Positions 17,662-27,281 of a DNA stretch of 62,094 bases are shown piece after piece. The stretch lies in the NCBI RefSeq assembly GCF_003994485.1, contig NZ_RZNJ01000009.1, forward strand, positions 1,284-63,377, read 5' to 3'. Numbering within the stretch: position 1 is the stretch's first letter; each line of letters opens with the position of its first letter. Origin of the DNA: Arsenicitalea aurantiaca (GTDB lineage: Bacteria > Pseudomonadota > Alphaproteobacteria > Rhizobiales > Devosiaceae). A program made the translations under genes and the position numbers. The notes under the pieces are model-generated. The model saw nothing but the letters and a program-made list of their open reading frames with translations. It had not been told where the DNA came from and made no database searches.

Positions 17662-18590
17662 TCGCGATCCACCACATGGGGCAGCGGCTTGCCGGCGCGA
17701 TGCTCGGCAATGATGCGGCTGAAATAGGCGACACCGGTGCGCTCGTTGGAGATCGCCGCGATGTGGGGCGTGATGTAGCAGTTCTCGAGCCCCCAGAGCG
17801 GGCTCTCCTGCGGGAGCGGTTCGATCTCGAAGACATCGAGGCTGGCGGCAGCAAGCGTGCCGTCGCCGAGGGCTTTGACGAGGTCCGCTTCGCGCTGGTG
17901 GCCGCCGCGGGCCGCGTTGATCACCACCGGCCCGCCTTCGAGCACGCCGCGGCGGAGCTTGCCGAAGGTCTCGTAGTTGAGAATGCCTTCGGTCTCGCCC
18001 GTCAGCGGCAGCAGATTGACGAGGATGTCGGCGCCCGAGAGGAAGTCATCGAACGTCTCGGGCCCGGCAAAGCAGGTGACGCCGGGGATCGACTTCTGGC
18101 TCCGTGCCCAGCCGCGCAGCGTGTACCCCAGCGGGGCGAGGCGCCCGAGCGCGTGCTGGCCGATGACCCCGAGACCCATGACGCCGACGGTGAGCGTGCG
18201 GGCCGAAGCGGGGTAGAGCTGGTTCCACGCCCGCGCCTTCTGGTCGGCCATGAAGCGGGTATGCAGGCGCTGGTGCATGGCGACATGGGCGACGACATAG
18301 TCGCTCATGCACTCGCTGAGCTCCTCGTCGACGAACCGCACGACCGGCGCGTCGGGGAGGGTGGGATGACGCAGCAGCCCGTCGACCCCCGCGCCGAGCG
18401 AGAGCACCGCCTTGAGCCCACTCAGGCCTTCGAAGGCGTCGGGCGTGGGCTTCCAGACGAAGATGTACTCGACCTCCGCGGGATCAAAGGCGTCGCCCCG
18501 GCGCAGGATGGGATAATCTCCGAGCTCGACCGCAAAGGCCTCGGCCCATTGGGTCTCGTCGCGTTCGTTGAGGTGCAGCAGCAGCGCCAA
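17649..18590 (-). CDS. ghrA: Glyoxylate/hydroxypyruvate reductase A
   Basis: NAD(P)H-dependent D-2-hydroxyacid dehydrogenase that reduces glyoxylate and hydroxypyruvate. The Rossmann motif is GVMGLGVIGQHALG. The catalytic set is Arg in NAARGGHQREADL, Glu in LDVFEIEPLP and His in CYITPHIAAI. The start is taken at a TTG with GGAGG eight bases upstream, giving 313 residues, close to the 312 of E. coli GhrA. The open frame continues upstream to a GTG, but that GTG sits inside the terminator stem of the preceding cytochrome gene, which makes it an unlikely start. Confidence 0.85.
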   Translation of the reverse strand: MALLLHLNERDETQWAEAFAVELGDYPILRRGDAFDPAEVEYIFVWKPTPDAFEGLSGLKAVLSLGAGVDGLLRHPTLPDAPVVRFVDEELSECMSDYVVAHVAMHQRLHTRFMADQKARAWNQLYPASARTLTVGVMGLGVIGQHALGRLAPLGYTLRGWARSQKSIPGVTCFAGPETFDDFLSGADILVNLLPLTGETEGILNYETFGKLRRGVLEGGPVVINAARGGHQREADLVKALGDGTLAAASLDVFEIEPLPQESPLWGLENCYITPHIAAISNERTGVAYFSRIIAEHRAGKPLPHVVDRDRGY

Positions 18591-18638
18591 GTCGATGTCC
18601 TCCAGTCTGGTATGATCAGATCTGATGCCCTTAAAGAC

Positions 18639-18673
18639 GATGGCCCGATCCACCTCAAGTGGATCGGGCCATC
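18639..18673 (-). terminator. Terminator of the anchored cytochrome c gene
   Basis: A perfect 15-base stem (GATGGCCCGATCCAC and its complement) with a five-base loop lies just beyond the cytochrome stop on the minus strand, followed by GTCTTTAAG. The T-run is weak but the stem is very stable. Confidence 0.7.
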
Positions 18674-18699
18674 AAAGAGCGATTATTGCGGTTCGACGA

Positions 18700-19629
18700 T
18701 CAGGGCGTCGTCACGGTCCGGCGACGCAGCGTGTCGACCGGAGTGCCTGCGGGCTCTGCGGCCGGTGCAGCTTCGGCAGGGACCTCCTCCGCGGGCGCGG
18801 CCTCCTCGGCAGGAGCGGCCTCTGCTGCAGGAGCCGCGGCCGGTGCGGCCTCGGCGGGCGCATCGACCTGCGGGGTGGCCTCAGGCGTGCCCGGCGCGAC
18901 GACGACACCACCAGCGGGCTGACCCTGCTCGGCGGGCGTGCCCTGCACCGAAGTCTCGGGCTGCGTGGTGGTCGGGGTCTCGACGACCGACGGATCGACG
19001 AGCTCGACCGGCTCGGCGCCTTCGGACGCCTCGGGGATCGCGGCCTCTTCCTCGGCGGTCGGAGCCTCTTCGAGGGCTTCCTCGACTTCCGGGAACGGCA
19101 CGGGCGAGTTCGACAGGGTCTGCAGATACGCCATGATGTCGGCGCGTTCCTCGGCGGTCCGGATGCCTGCGAAGTTCATGCGGGTGCCGGGCGCGAAATC
19201 ACGCGGGGAGATCAGGAAAGCGTTGAGGTTCTCATAAGTCCAGATCTCGCCGGCTTCGCGCAGCTGATCGAACGTGTCCGAATAGTCATAGCCGGCATGG
19301 CCGCCGATCGGGTGCTCGACGGTATCCCAGAGCACGGGGCCGGCCTTGTGCGGCTCGCCCTCGCCGAAATTGTGGCACGACTGGCACTTGCGGACCGCTG
19401 CTGCGCCTGCCTCGACGCTTGCATTGGCGAGCATCACGGCAAGGGGAATCTCGGGCTCGGCTTCACCATCGGCCTCGGCCACGGCCTCGACGGGCTCGGG
19501 CAGCATGTAGCCCTGCGCGCGATCCTCGATCGGATGATAGATGGCCTCGGCCAGAAAGCCTGCACCCATCACGAACAGCAATGTCCCCAGCACGGCGCCG
19601 ATGATCTTGTTGAGCTCGAAGGAATCCAT
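18700..19629 (-). CDS. Membrane-anchored mono-heme cytochrome c (CycM-like)
   Basis: A 309-residue protein with an N-terminal membrane anchor (IIGAVLGTLLFVMGAGFLA) and one class I cytochrome c domain. The heme site is CQSCHNF near residue 87. The likely methionine ligand lies in PGTRMNFAGIR. The last ~130 residues are a low-complexity Ala/Pro/Glu tail ending in RRRTVTTP. In related bacteria this protein carries electrons to terminal oxidases. It is divergent from pheA; kdsB, which often sits between the two in rhizobia, is absent. Confidence 0.88.
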   Translation of the reverse strand: MDSFELNKIIGAVLGTLLFVMGAGFLAEAIYHPIEDRAQGYMLPEPVEAVAEADGEAEPEIPLAVMLANASVEAGAAAVRKCQSCHNFGEGEPHKAGPVLWDTVEHPIGGHAGYDYSDTFDQLREAGEIWTYENLNAFLISPRDFAPGTRMNFAGIRTAEERADIMAYLQTLSNSPVPFPEVEEALEEAPTAEEEAAIPEASEGAEPVELVDPSVVETPTTTQPETSVQGTPAEQGQPAGGVVVAPGTPEATPQVDAPAEAAPAAAPAAEAAPAEEAAPAEEVPAEAAPAAEPAGTPVDTLRRRTVTTP

Positions 19630-19873
19630 AAGCGGTCTTTCTGCCTTCCGGCACTGTGATGCGATCCGTCCCTGCCGGAATGCAATGCCCTGGGGCAAGG
19701 GTCCGGCGCGCGCGGAAGATAGTCGCTCCCCCCGCGGCACGCAACGGGTTTGGCGCCGGGTGCGACAATTCCCCCGCCCAATGTTCAGCCCGGCCATGGC
19801 CATGGCCGGGCGAATTGACTTGAGCGCCTGCGCTCGCCATTAGTGGCGCGCAGTTCAACCCAAGAGCAGTCCC

Positions 19874-20713
19874 ATGGCCAGAAAAATCGCGTTCCAGGGC
19901 GAACCGGGCGCGTTCAGCCACGCCGCCACCCATGCCGTATTCCCCGATGACGAGGTGCTGCCCTGCACCACTTTCGAGGACACCATCGCCGCCGTGCAGC
20001 GGGGCGATGCCGATTTCGGCGTGGTGCCGGTCGAGAACTCTCTCTATGGGCGTATCACCGACATCTATCATCTGCTGCCCTCGAGCGGGCTCTATATCGT
20101 GGGCGAGCATTTTCTCCGTGTGGAGATGAATCTCCTCGGCGTGCCGGGCGCGCGGCTCGAGGAGGTGAAGACCGTCCAGAGCCTTTCGGTGGCGCTGGGC
20201 CAGTGCCGCAAGTTCATCCAGGAGCACGGGCTCAAGACCGTCAATGGCGTCGATACCGCGGGCTCGGCCCGCGAGATCGCCGAGCGCGGCGACCCGAGCG
20301 CGGCGGCGATCGCCTCGCGCTTTGCCGCCGAGGTCTACGGCCTCGACGTGCTTGCCGCCAATATCGAGGATGCTGCGCACAACACGACCCGCTTCCTCGT
20401 CATCGCACGGGACAAGCAGGAGGCCGCGGCGGGCAATGGACGGGTCAAGACGACGTTCGTCTTCCGTGTTCGCAACGTGCCCGCCGCGCTCTACAAGGCC
20501 ATGGGTGGGTTCGCGACCAACGGGGTCAACATGACCAAGCTCGAGAGCTACATGCTCGACGGCTCGTTCACCGCCACCCAGTTCTATGCCGATGTCGAGG
20601 GGCATCCCACGGACCGCAACGTGGCGCTTGCCTTCGAGGAGCTGGGCTTTTTCACCGATTACTTCCGCATTCTGGGCGTTTATGCCGCCGGGGATATCGG
20701 CGAGGGGCACTGA
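19874..20713 (+). CDS. pheA: Prephenate dehydratase
   Basis: Makes phenylpyruvate from prephenate in phenylalanine synthesis. The 279-residue protein has a periplasmic-binding-like catalytic domain (AFQGEPGAFSHAA, VVPVENSLYGRI) with the catalytic NTTRF block near residue 172. A C-terminal ACT domain for phenylalanine feedback follows (NVPAALYKAMGGFATNGVNM, KLESYMLDG). It is a monofunctional enzyme without a chorismate mutase part. It stands alone between the cytochrome gene and the SRP RNA. Confidence 0.93.
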   Translation: MARKIAFQGEPGAFSHAATHAVFPDDEVLPCTTFEDTIAAVQRGDADFGVVPVENSLYGRITDIYHLLPSSGLYIVGEHFLRVEMNLLGVPGARLEEVKTVQSLSVALGQCRKFIQEHGLKTVNGVDTAGSAREIAERGDPSAAAIASRFAAEVYGLDVLAANIEDAAHNTTRFLVIARDKQEAAAGNGRVKTTFVFRVRNVPAALYKAMGGFATNGVNMTKLESYMLDGSFTATQFYADVEGHPTDRNVALAFEELGFFTDYFRILGVYAAGDIGEGH

Positions 20714-20748
20714 GCGGCCGGTCTTGCCAAGCGGATCGTCCTCGCCCA

Positions 20749-20754
20749 TATAGG
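20749..20754 (+). promoter_or_regulatory. Possible -10 box of the SRP RNA gene
   Basis: TATAGG lies six bases before the predicted 5' end of the RNA. A TTGCCA at 20724 is a possible -35 element, but the 19-base spacing is longer than usual. Confidence 0.4.
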
Positions 20755-20759
20755 GCGCG

Positions 20760-20850
20760 GGAGGTTGGCGCGGACGTGTTCCTCGCCAACCGGGTCAGGT
20801 CCGGAAGGAAGCAGCCCCAACGAGACCTTCACGGGTCGTTGCCAACCTCC
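20760..20850 (+). ncRNA. ffs: Small bacterial SRP RNA (4.5S)
   Basis: RNA of the signal recognition particle that binds Ffh. The 5' GGAGGTTGGC pairs with the 3' GCCAACCTCC to close one long helix. The conserved apical part contains GGTCAGGTCCGGAAGGAAGC followed by AGCC, the Ffh-binding signature. The length of about 91 bases fits the short bacterial form. It stands between pheA and dnaX, a frequent position in alphaproteobacteria. Confidence 0.93.
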
Positions 20851-20936
20851 TGCTTCATCCCCATCTGTGGAAGACCGAAATGAGGCACCCCATGGCGGTG
20901 GAGGCCTCGCGCTATCCTGCGCTATAAGGAGCGGCC

Positions 20937-22655
20937 ATGGCGACCTCCGACACAGCCCATTCCCCCTATCTCGTGCTCGCGCGCAAATACCGCCCGCTGA
21001 GCTTTTCGGGGCTGATCGGGCAGGACGCGATGGTCCAGACCCTGTCGAACGCGTTCAAGTCGGGCCGCATCCATCATGCCTTCATCCTGACCGGCGTGCG
21101 CGGGGTGGGCAAGACGACGACCGCCCGCATTCTGGCCCGGGCCTTCAACTACGAGGATGAAGAGGGGCGGCGCCCGACCCTCGATCTTTCCGAGGAGGGC
21201 GTGCACTGCCGCGCCATCATCGAGGGGCGGCATGTCGACGTGGTGGAGATGGATGCCGCCTCCAATACCGGCATCGGCGACATCCGCGAGATCATCGATT
21301 CGGTCAAATACGGGCCGGTCTCGGCGCCCTACAAGGTCTACATCATCGACGAGGTGCACATGCTCTCGACGGCGGCCTTCAACGGGCTGCTGAAGACGCT
21401 CGAGGAGCCGCCGCCCTACGTCAAGTTCATCTTCGCGACGACCGAGATCAGAAAGGTGCCCGTCACCATTCTGAGCCGCTGCATGCGGTTCGACCTGCGG
21501 CGCGTCACGCCCGAGGTGATGACCGCCCATCTGATCGACCTGCTCGAGCGCGAGGCGATCCCTTATGAGCCCGAGGCGCTGGCGATGATCGTGCGCGCGG
21601 GCGAGGGTTCTGTGCGCGACAACCAGTCCCTGCTCGACCAGGCGATCTCCCATGGCGACGGGCGGGTGACCGCCGAGACGGTGAAGGCGATGCTGGGGCT
21701 CGCGGACCGGGCGATGACGATCGATCTGTTCGAGACGCTGATGCAAGGGGACATCGCGACGGCGCTCGGGCAGCTGGGCGGGCTTTACGATGCCGGCGCC
21801 GACCCCCAGACGATCCTTTCGGATCTCGCGACGCTGACCCATCTCGTAACGCGCATCAAGCTCGTGCCGTCGGCTGCCGAGGATGCGTCTCTCACCCCCG
21901 ACGAACGCACGCGCGGGGCCGATCTTGCCGGCCGGCTTTCCATGCGCGCCCTGACGCGGGCCTGGCAGATCCTCTTCAAGGGCTATGAGGAAGTCTCGCG
22001 CGCGGGCAATGCCATGCAGGCTGCCGAAATGGTGCTGATCCGGCTGACGCACGCGCTCGACCTGCCGAGCCCCGACGAGATCATCGCGAAATTCGCCAAC
22101 CAGCCCGCGCCTTCGGGCCAGTCCGGCCCCTCGATGCGACCGGGCGGTGGCGGCGGTGGTGCGCAGGCGCTGCGCATCGAGACGCGGACGGCCGAGCCGT
22201 TGCCGACCCCAGCCCCTTCTCCCGCGCCGCTTGCAGGCCCCCAGAGCTATCAGGAACTGATCGCACTTGCCGGGGCAAAGCGCGACCTCATCGTCAAGCA
22301 CGCGCTCGAATCGGCGCTGCGCCCGATCAGCCTTACCGATGGACGGCTCGAAGTGGGGCTCGTCGAAGGCGCCGATCCGGGGATCGTCCAGACGCTTTCG
22401 GCGCGCCTCAAGCTCTGGACCGGCCGCAGCTGGCTCGTGACGGTTTCCAACAAGCCCGAGGCGGCCGCGCCGACCATTCGCGAGATGCGCGCCGCGCGCG
22501 AGGCCGCGAGCACCGCGGAGGCCCATGAGGATCCGCTGGTGCAGGCCATTCTTTCGACTTTTCCCGGCGCCAGGCTGGTCAATGTGAACGTGCGCGATGA
22601 CGCGCTTCCGGCCCAGATGCCATCCGCTCCAGAACTCGAAGAGGACGACGAATGA
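20937..22655 (+). CDS. dnaX: DNA polymerase III subunits gamma/tau
   Basis: Clamp-loader ATPase, 572 residues. Walker A is [13 protein letters not shown], Walker B includes IIDEVHML, and sensor 1 lies in FIFATTE. The four zinc-binding cysteines found in E. coli DnaX are missing: the corresponding segment reads [16 protein letters not shown], as in other alphaproteobacteria. A proline/glycine-rich linker near residue 400 leads to the tau-type C-terminal domain. The last bases overlap the ybaB start by four (ATGA). Confidence 0.95.
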   Translation: MATSDTAHSPYLVLARKYRPLSFSGLIGQDAMVQTLSNAFKSGRIHHAFILTGVRGVGKTTTARILARAFNYEDEEGRRPTLDLSEEGVHCRAIIEGRHVDVVEMDAASNTGIGDIREIIDSVKYGPVSAPYKVYIIDEVHMLSTAAFNGLLKTLEEPPPYVKFIFATTEIRKVPVTILSRCMRFDLRRVTPEVMTAHLIDLLEREAIPYEPEALAMIVRAGEGSVRDNQSLLDQAISHGDGRVTAETVKAMLGLADRAMTIDLFETLMQGDIATALGQLGGLYDAGADPQTILSDLATLTHLVTRIKLVPSAAEDASLTPDERTRGADLAGRLSMRALTRAWQILFKGYEEVSRAGNAMQAAEMVLIRLTHALDLPSPDEIIAKFANQPAPSGQSGPSMRPGGGGGGAQALRIETRTAEPLPTPAPSPAPLAGPQSYQELIALAGAKRDLIVKHALESALRPISLTDGRLEVGLVEGADPGIVQTLSARLKLWTGRSWLVTVSNKPEAAAPTIREMRAAREAASTAEAHEDPLVQAILSTFPGARLVNVNVRDDALPAQMPSAPELEEDDE

Positions 22656-22975
22656 AAGACATTATGGGCATGATGAAGAAAGCCCAGGAACTTCAGGCCC
22701 GTATGGGCGAGATGCAGGAAAACCTCGCGAACATGACGGTGGAGGGAAGCGCCGGCGGCGGGCTTGTGACCGTGACGCTTTCGGGCAAGAGTGATCTGCG
22801 CGGCCTTAAAATCGACCCATCTCTCTTCAAAGAAGACGATGTCGAAGTGCTCGAGGATTTGATCATCGCCGCCCATGCCGACGCCAAGGCTCGCGCCGAG
22901 GCGGAGATGAGCCAGAAGATGCAGGAGATGACTGCCGGTCTTCCCCTGCCTCCGGGCATGAAATTCCCGTTCTAG
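22652..22975 (+). CDS. ybaB: YbaB/EbfC family nucleoid-associated protein
   Basis: A 107-residue small DNA-binding protein forming a dimer around the nucleoid. It has an N-terminal helix rich in Met and Gln ([18 protein letters not shown]) and the central block [20 protein letters not shown]. The C-terminal end is [12 protein letters not shown]. It is translationally coupled to dnaX and followed by recR, the conserved dnaX-ybaB-recR order. Confidence 0.95.
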   Translation: MKDIMGMMKKAQELQARMGEMQENLANMTVEGSAGGGLVTVTLSGKSDLRGLKIDPSLFKEDDVEVLEDLIIAAHADAKARAEAEMSQKMQEMTAGLPLPPGMKFPF

Positions 22976-23178
22976 TCAATCCGGTTTGCCGGTATTGTCC
23001 TTCCAGCGTCCCTGCCGGCCTCCGGGTCGACAGGCGGTCCGGCGGGTGGGTCGCAGGGTCACTACTGTGAACGCTACCCCTTCTTCCTTCCCGTCCGCAC
23101 CCGAGTCGCCCTCTCCGTTCAGGAGACGGGCGGCCTGGGGTGCGTTCCCTATCCTCTGACGCGGCCCGGAGCGGCGAC

Positions 23179-23784
23179 ATGGCCAATGGCGGCCCGGAAA
23201 TCGAACAGCTGATTCAGCTCCTGGCGCGCCTACCCGGGCTCGGCCCGCGCTCGGCGCGGCGGGCCGTGCTGCACCTGATCAAGCGCAAGGACGCGCTGAT
23301 GGTGCCGCTCTCGGCCGCGCTCGACCGGGCGGTAGCCGCGGTGCGGGTCTGCGAAACCTGCGGCAATGTCGACACCGTCTCGCCCTGCCATATCTGCACC
23401 GATCCGCGGCGCGAACAGTCCGGGCTCCTCATTGTGGTCGAGGACGTGGCCGATCTCTGGGCGCTGGAGCGGGCGGGCGTCGGCGCGGTCCGCTATCATG
23501 TGCTCGGTGGCGTGCTCTCGCCGCTCGACGGGATCGGGCCCGAGGATCTGACGATCGAACAGCTGCTTGGCCGGGCCGCGGGATTTTCCGAGATCGTCCT
23601 GGCGGTGAATGCCACGGTCGAAGGCCAGACGACGGCGCACTACATTACCGATCGCCTTGCGGGCTCGGGGGTGAGGATCACCCGTCTTGCCCATGGCGTG
23701 CCGGTGGGTGGAGAGCTCGATTACCTCGACGAGGGCACGCTGAGCCAGGCGCTGCGCGCCCGGACCGCAATGGATCCGGGCTGA
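23179..23784 (+). CDS. recR: Recombination mediator protein RecR
   Basis: Part of the RecFOR pathway that loads RecA at gaps. The 201 residues include an N-terminal helix-hairpin-helix ([20 protein letters not shown]), a four-cysteine zinc finger ([16 protein letters not shown]) and a Toprim domain ([15 protein letters not shown]). The C-terminal ends with [17 protein letters not shown]. The ATG chosen gives the normal family length; the open frame extends 13 codons further without support. Confidence 0.94.
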   Translation: MANGGPEIEQLIQLLARLPGLGPRSARRAVLHLIKRKDALMVPLSAALDRAVAAVRVCETCGNVDTVSPCHICTDPRREQSGLLIVVEDVADLWALERAGVGAVRYHVLGGVLSPLDGIGPEDLTIEQLLGRAAGFSEIVLAVNATVEGQTTAHYITDRLAGSGVRITRLAHGVPVGGELDYLDEGTLSQALRARTAMDPG

Positions 23785-23788
23785 GCAC

Positions 23789-24169
23789 TCAGTCGCGGTC
23801 CTCTTGCTCGATGGCTTCGAGTTCGTCCGAATCCGGGGCAAGGGTCTCGCGGTGATCGGCCGGGTCGTGATCGAAGCTCGTCGGTTCGCCGGACGCCCAG
23901 CTTTCCTCGAGCCGCTCGATGGCATCATCGAGCTCGCGCAGTAGCGCGCCGGGATCATCCGTGCCGAGATCGGCGGTTTCGCGCGCGGCGACTTCCTCAC
24001 GCATCTCGCGCAGGCGGGCCACGCGTTCCTCGGCGGGGCGCTCGTCGCTATAGAGGAATTCGTCGATCTCGGTCTGGCTCACCGGTTGCGCGATGCCGGG
24101 GGGAAAGGCGTCGTCGTCGAGCCCGGTGTTCTGCGGCAATACGGTACCCTGGTGGTTGAGGCGGCTCAT
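23789..24169 (-). CDS. Hypothetical acidic protein
   Basis: 126 residues, strongly acidic, with no signal peptide or membrane segment. Charged helical stretches (ERVARLREMREEVAARE, LLRELDDAIERLEESW) suggest a coiled or helical protein. The end is rich in Asp and Glu (DSDELEAIEQEDRD). I do not recognise the family. It lies four bases past recR on the other strand and is divergent from the DUF2945 gene. The start is the ATG before SRLNHQG. Confidence 0.65.
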   Translation of the reverse strand: MSRLNHQGTVLPQNTGLDDDAFPPGIAQPVSQTEIDEFLYSDERPAEERVARLREMREEVAARETADLGTDDPGALLRELDDAIERLEESWASGEPTSFDHDPADHRETLAPDSDELEAIEQEDRD

Positions 24170-24304
24170 CCCGCGTCCTCCCTTTTCTGTTCTCGTTTCA
24201 CCCACAACGCGCCGAGGGTGCTCCCGGTTCGCGGCCAAGATGGGGCCGGCGCGGGAACGCAGGAGGAGCGCCTGTCGTTTGGGGCGGACGAAAGGGAGGC
24301 GAAA

Positions 24305-24523
24305 ATGGCCGAGACGCTGCGCAAGGGCACGAAAGTGAAGTGGAGCTGGGGCAAGAGCACGGCGACCGGCAAGATCACCGAAAGGTTCACAAAGAAGGTC
24401 ACCCGCACCCTGAAAGGTGCCGAAGTGACCCGTGATGCGAGCACCAAGGAGCCGGCCTACCTCATCGAGCAGGAGGATGGCACGAAGGTTTTAAAGAGCC
24501 GGAGCGAACTCAGCCGGGCCTGA
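24305..24523 (+). CDS. DUF2945 (hypervirulence-associated Tudor-like) protein
   Basis: A 72-residue basic protein matching the DUF2945 pattern: LRKGTKVKWSWGKSTATGKI near the N-terminus and PAYLIEQEDGTKVLKSRSEL at the end. The family forms a small Tudor/SH3-like barrel; its role is poorly known. It is convergent with rmuC with no spacer between the stops. Confidence 0.85.
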   Translation: MAETLRKGTKVKWSWGKSTATGKITERFTKKVTRTLKGAEVTRDASTKEPAYLIEQEDGTKVLKSRSELSRA

Positions 24524-25654
24524 TCAGTCCGCCGCGATCCGGGGGTTCTCCTCGAATTCCATCGCATCGATTTTCTCGCCGCGCCGCGTGACCTTGCCCG
24601 TGGAGATCAGGATCTCCGAGAGGTCCCGGCTCGTCTGCTGGAAATGGGTCTGGAGCTTGCCGACGCGCTCGTCGAGGCGGCCGATATCGGCCAGCAGTTC
24701 GCGGACTTCCTTCTGGATCAGATGCGCCTGCTCACGCATGCGCACGTCGCGGAGGAGGGCCTGGATGACCTGGACAGAAAGCATGAGGAGGGACGGGGAC
24801 ACTATGACGACCCGGGCGCGCGCCGCGCGCTGCACGATCTCGGGGAAGCGCTCGTGAATGTCCGCGAAGATGGATTCGGAGGGCACGAAGAGGAAGGCCG
24901 TGTCCTGGGTCTCCCCTGCGATCAGATATTTTTCGGCGATCGCCCTGATATGGACCCCCATGTCGCGAGCGAAATCCGCATTTGCCAGCCGCAGCGCTTC
25001 GGGCGTCTCGGCGGCACCGAGGCGCTGCCAGCTTTCGAGCGGGAATTTCGCATCGATGACGAGGGCGGGCTGGCCGTTGGGCATGCTGACGACGCAGTCC
25101 GGGCGGCTGCCATTGGAGAGGGTGGGCTGAAAGCTGTAGCTCTGCAGGGCGAGGCCGTCGGCGATGATCGCCTCCATTCGCCCCTGGCCGAAGGCGCCGC
25201 GGGTCTGCTTGTTGGCAAGGATCGACTGCAGCGAGACGATCTCGCTCGAAAGCGCGGTGATGTTGGTCTGCGCCCGGTCGATGACGGCGAGCCGCTCATG
25301 GAGTTTCGAAAGGCTCTCCTCGGTTTTCGAGCGGGTGTCGAGCATGGCCTGCCCGAGCCGCTGCCCCTGGCTGTCGAGCCGCTCATTGACGAGACGGGCA
25401 AGGTGCGAGGTCCGCTCCCCGAAGATTTCCGACATGGTCTGCATGCGCCCGGTCATTTCGGACTGGATGCGCATAAGGTCGGCGAGCCGGCGTTCGGCTT
25501 CGGCGCTGCGGAGCGCCGCATCCTCGGCCTCGGCCCGGCGCTGCCGGTTGGCCGAAATTGTCGAGGCGACCAGCAGCAGGACGAGCCCGCAGAGCACGCC
25601 GGCGACGATCAGCAGCGGGTTCTCAAAGAGCAGCAGGGCATCGGTCGGGGGCAT
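24524..25654 (-). CDS. rmuC: DNA recombination protein RmuC
   Basis: A 376-residue protein with an N-terminal membrane anchor (PLLIVAGVLCGLVLLLVAS), a coiled coil of about residues 40-130, and the RmuC domain (RPDCVVSMPNGQPALVIDAK, FVPSESIFADIHERFP). RmuC limits inversions at short inverted repeats; the domain resembles endonuclease folds. It lies directly upstream of def on the opposite strand. The ATG has AAGGAG seven bases upstream. Confidence 0.92.
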   Translation of the reverse strand: MPPTDALLLFENPLLIVAGVLCGLVLLLVASTISANRQRRAEAEDAALRSAEAERRLADLMRIQSEMTGRMQTMSEIFGERTSHLARLVNERLDSQGQRLGQAMLDTRSKTEESLSKLHERLAVIDRAQTNITALSSEIVSLQSILANKQTRGAFGQGRMEAIIADGLALQSYSFQPTLSNGSRPDCVVSMPNGQPALVIDAKFPLESWQRLGAAETPEALRLANADFARDMGVHIRAIAEKYLIAGETQDTAFLFVPSESIFADIHERFPEIVQRAARARVVIVSPSLLMLSVQVIQALLRDVRMREQAHLIQKEVRELLADIGRLDERVGKLQTHFQQTSRDLSEILISTGKVTRRGEKIDAMEFEENPRIAAD

Positions 25655-25786
25655 GGCGGGTCTCCTTGCTCCATCTCTACCCGATTCGGTTTATGCTTTG
25701 TTCCCCACCACGCCAGCCGGCCCGCCTGTTGACCCGGGGCGGGGAAATACCATATTCAGCCCCATCTTCCCAAAGGACGCATTGCA

Positions 25787-26299
25787 ATGGCCACTCGCCC
25801 CATACTGACGCTGCCCGATCCGCGCCTGCGTGCGGTCGCCGACCCGATCGCCGAGATCGACGAGGGTGTGCGCAGCCTGGCCCAGGACATGCTCGACACC
25901 ATGTATGCCGCTCCCGGCATCGGCCTTGCGGGGCCGCAGATCGGCGAGATGAAGCGCATCGTGGTCATGGATCTGGCCAAGGATGGCGAGGACCCGACGC
26001 CGATCGTGATGATCAATCCCGAGATCCTCGCCTTTTCCGACGATACTGTCGTGACCGAAGAGGGCTGCCTCTCGATCCCCGAGCTCTTCTACGACGTCGA
26101 GCGCCCTGCCGCCGTGACGGTGAGCTATCGCGATCTCGAGGGCAAGGACGTGACGCTCGAGGCCGATGATCGACTGGCGATCTGCATCCAGCACGAGATC
26201 GACCATCTCGATGGCGTTCTTTACATCGACTATCTGTCGCGCCTGAAGCGCGACCGCGTGCTCAAGAAGTTCCAGAAGGCGGCGCGCCGCACCGCCTGA
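25787..26299 (+). CDS. def: Peptide deformylase
   Basis: Removes the N-formyl group from new proteins. The 170 residues show all three family motifs: [18 protein letters not shown] with the metal-binding cysteine, and QHEIDHLDG with two metal histidines and the catalytic glutamate. The basic C-terminal helix ([17 protein letters not shown]) probably sits near the ribosome exit tunnel. It is paired with fmt, the enzyme that adds the formyl group to initiator tRNA. Confidence 0.96.
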   Translation: MATRPILTLPDPRLRAVADPIAEIDEGVRSLAQDMLDTMYAAPGIGLAGPQIGEMKRIVVMDLAKDGEDPTPIVMINPEILAFSDDTVVTEEGCLSIPELFYDVERPAAVTVSYRDLEGKDVTLEADDRLAICIQHEIDHLDGVLYIDYLSRLKRDRVLKKFQKAARRTA

Positions 26300-26306
26300 T
26301 CGCCTG

Positions 26307-26336
26307 GCCCGCCCGACCGGGGCGGGCTCGCTTTTT
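26307..26336 (+). terminator. Terminator-like hairpin between def and fmt
   Basis: GCCCGCCC pairs with GGGCGGGC over a five-base loop and is followed by CTCGC and five T residues. It lies only 15 bases before the fmt ATG, so it may tune fmt expression instead of ending all transcription. Confidence 0.6.
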
Positions 26337-26351
26337 CCCATGAGGACCCCA

Positions 26352-27275
26352 ATGCGCATCGTCTTCATGGGCACGCCCGAATTTTCCGTGCCCACCCTGA
26401 CCGAGATCGTCAGTGCCGGCCACGAGGTCGTCGCGGTCTACACCCAGCCCCCGCGGCCGGCGGGGCGCGGCCAGGCCGAGCGGAAATCGCCCGTGCATCT
26501 GGCGGCCGAAGGCTTCGGCATTCCCGTCCTGAGCCCGAAGAGCCTGCGCGGTCCGGACGAACAGGCGGTCTTTGCGCTCCATGATGCCGATCTGGCCGTC
26601 GTCGTCGCCTATGGGCTCTTGCTCCCTAAGGCCGTCCTCGAGGCGCCGCGGCTCGGGTGCCTCAACCTCCATGGCTCGCTGCTGCCGCGCTGGCGTGGTG
26701 CGGCCCCGATCCAGCGCGCCATCATGGCGGGCGATGCGCGCACCGGCGTCATGGTCATGAAGATGGACGAAGGCCTCGACACCGGCCCTGTCGCCCTCGC
26801 CGAGGAAATGCCGATCGGCCCGGAGATGACTGCGGGCGAGCTTCACGACCAGATGATGCGTGTCGGCGCCGACCTCATGGGCCGGGCGCTGGCCGCGCTC
26901 GAGCGGGGCAGCCTCGATTTCTCGCCGCAGCCCGTAGAGGGCGTGACTTATGCTAGAAAGATCGACAAGGCCGAGGCCCGCATCGACTGGACGGGCGATG
27001 CGAACGCCATCCACAACCAGATCCGCGGGCTCTCGCCCTTTCCCGGCGCATGGTTCGAAGCAGAGGCCGGCGGCCAGCGTTTCCGCATCAAGCTCCTGCG
27101 CTCGCGCCCCGTTGTCGGAACGGGCGCGCCCGGAACCCTGCTCGGGGACGGGCTGACCATTGCCTGCAGCACCGGCGCGATCCGGGTGGTCACGCTCCAG
27201 CGCGAGGGCAAAGCGGCGATGGACGCCGAGACCTTCCTGCGCGGTACGAGCCTCGATCGGATCGTTCTGGCCTGA
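26352..27275 (+). CDS. fmt: Methionyl-tRNA formyltransferase
   Basis: Formylates initiator Met-tRNA. The 307 residues carry an N-terminal formyltransferase domain ([29 protein letters not shown] with catalytic Asn and His; [16 protein letters not shown]) and a C-terminal OB-like domain ([20 protein letters not shown]). The second ATG is chosen because GAGG lies at the proper distance and it opens directly into the Rossmann strand. Confidence 0.95.
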   Translation: MRIVFMGTPEFSVPTLTEIVSAGHEVVAVYTQPPRPAGRGQAERKSPVHLAAEGFGIPVLSPKSLRGPDEQAVFALHDADLAVVVAYGLLLPKAVLEAPRLGCLNLHGSLLPRWRGAAPIQRAIMAGDARTGVMVMKMDEGLDTGPVALAEEMPIGPEMTAGELHDQMMRVGADLMGRALAALERGSLDFSPQPVEGVTYARKIDKAEARIDWTGDANAIHNQIRGLSPFPGAWFEAEAGGQRFRIKLLRSRPVVGTGAPGTLLGDGLTIACSTGAIRVVTLQREGKAAMDAETFLRGTSLDRIVLA

Positions 27276-27281
27276 GCGGCA

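Noticed and set aside
20937-22655. Programmed frameshift in dnaX
   Set aside because: I saw no A-rich slippery run in the frame; a single full-length product is the simpler reading.
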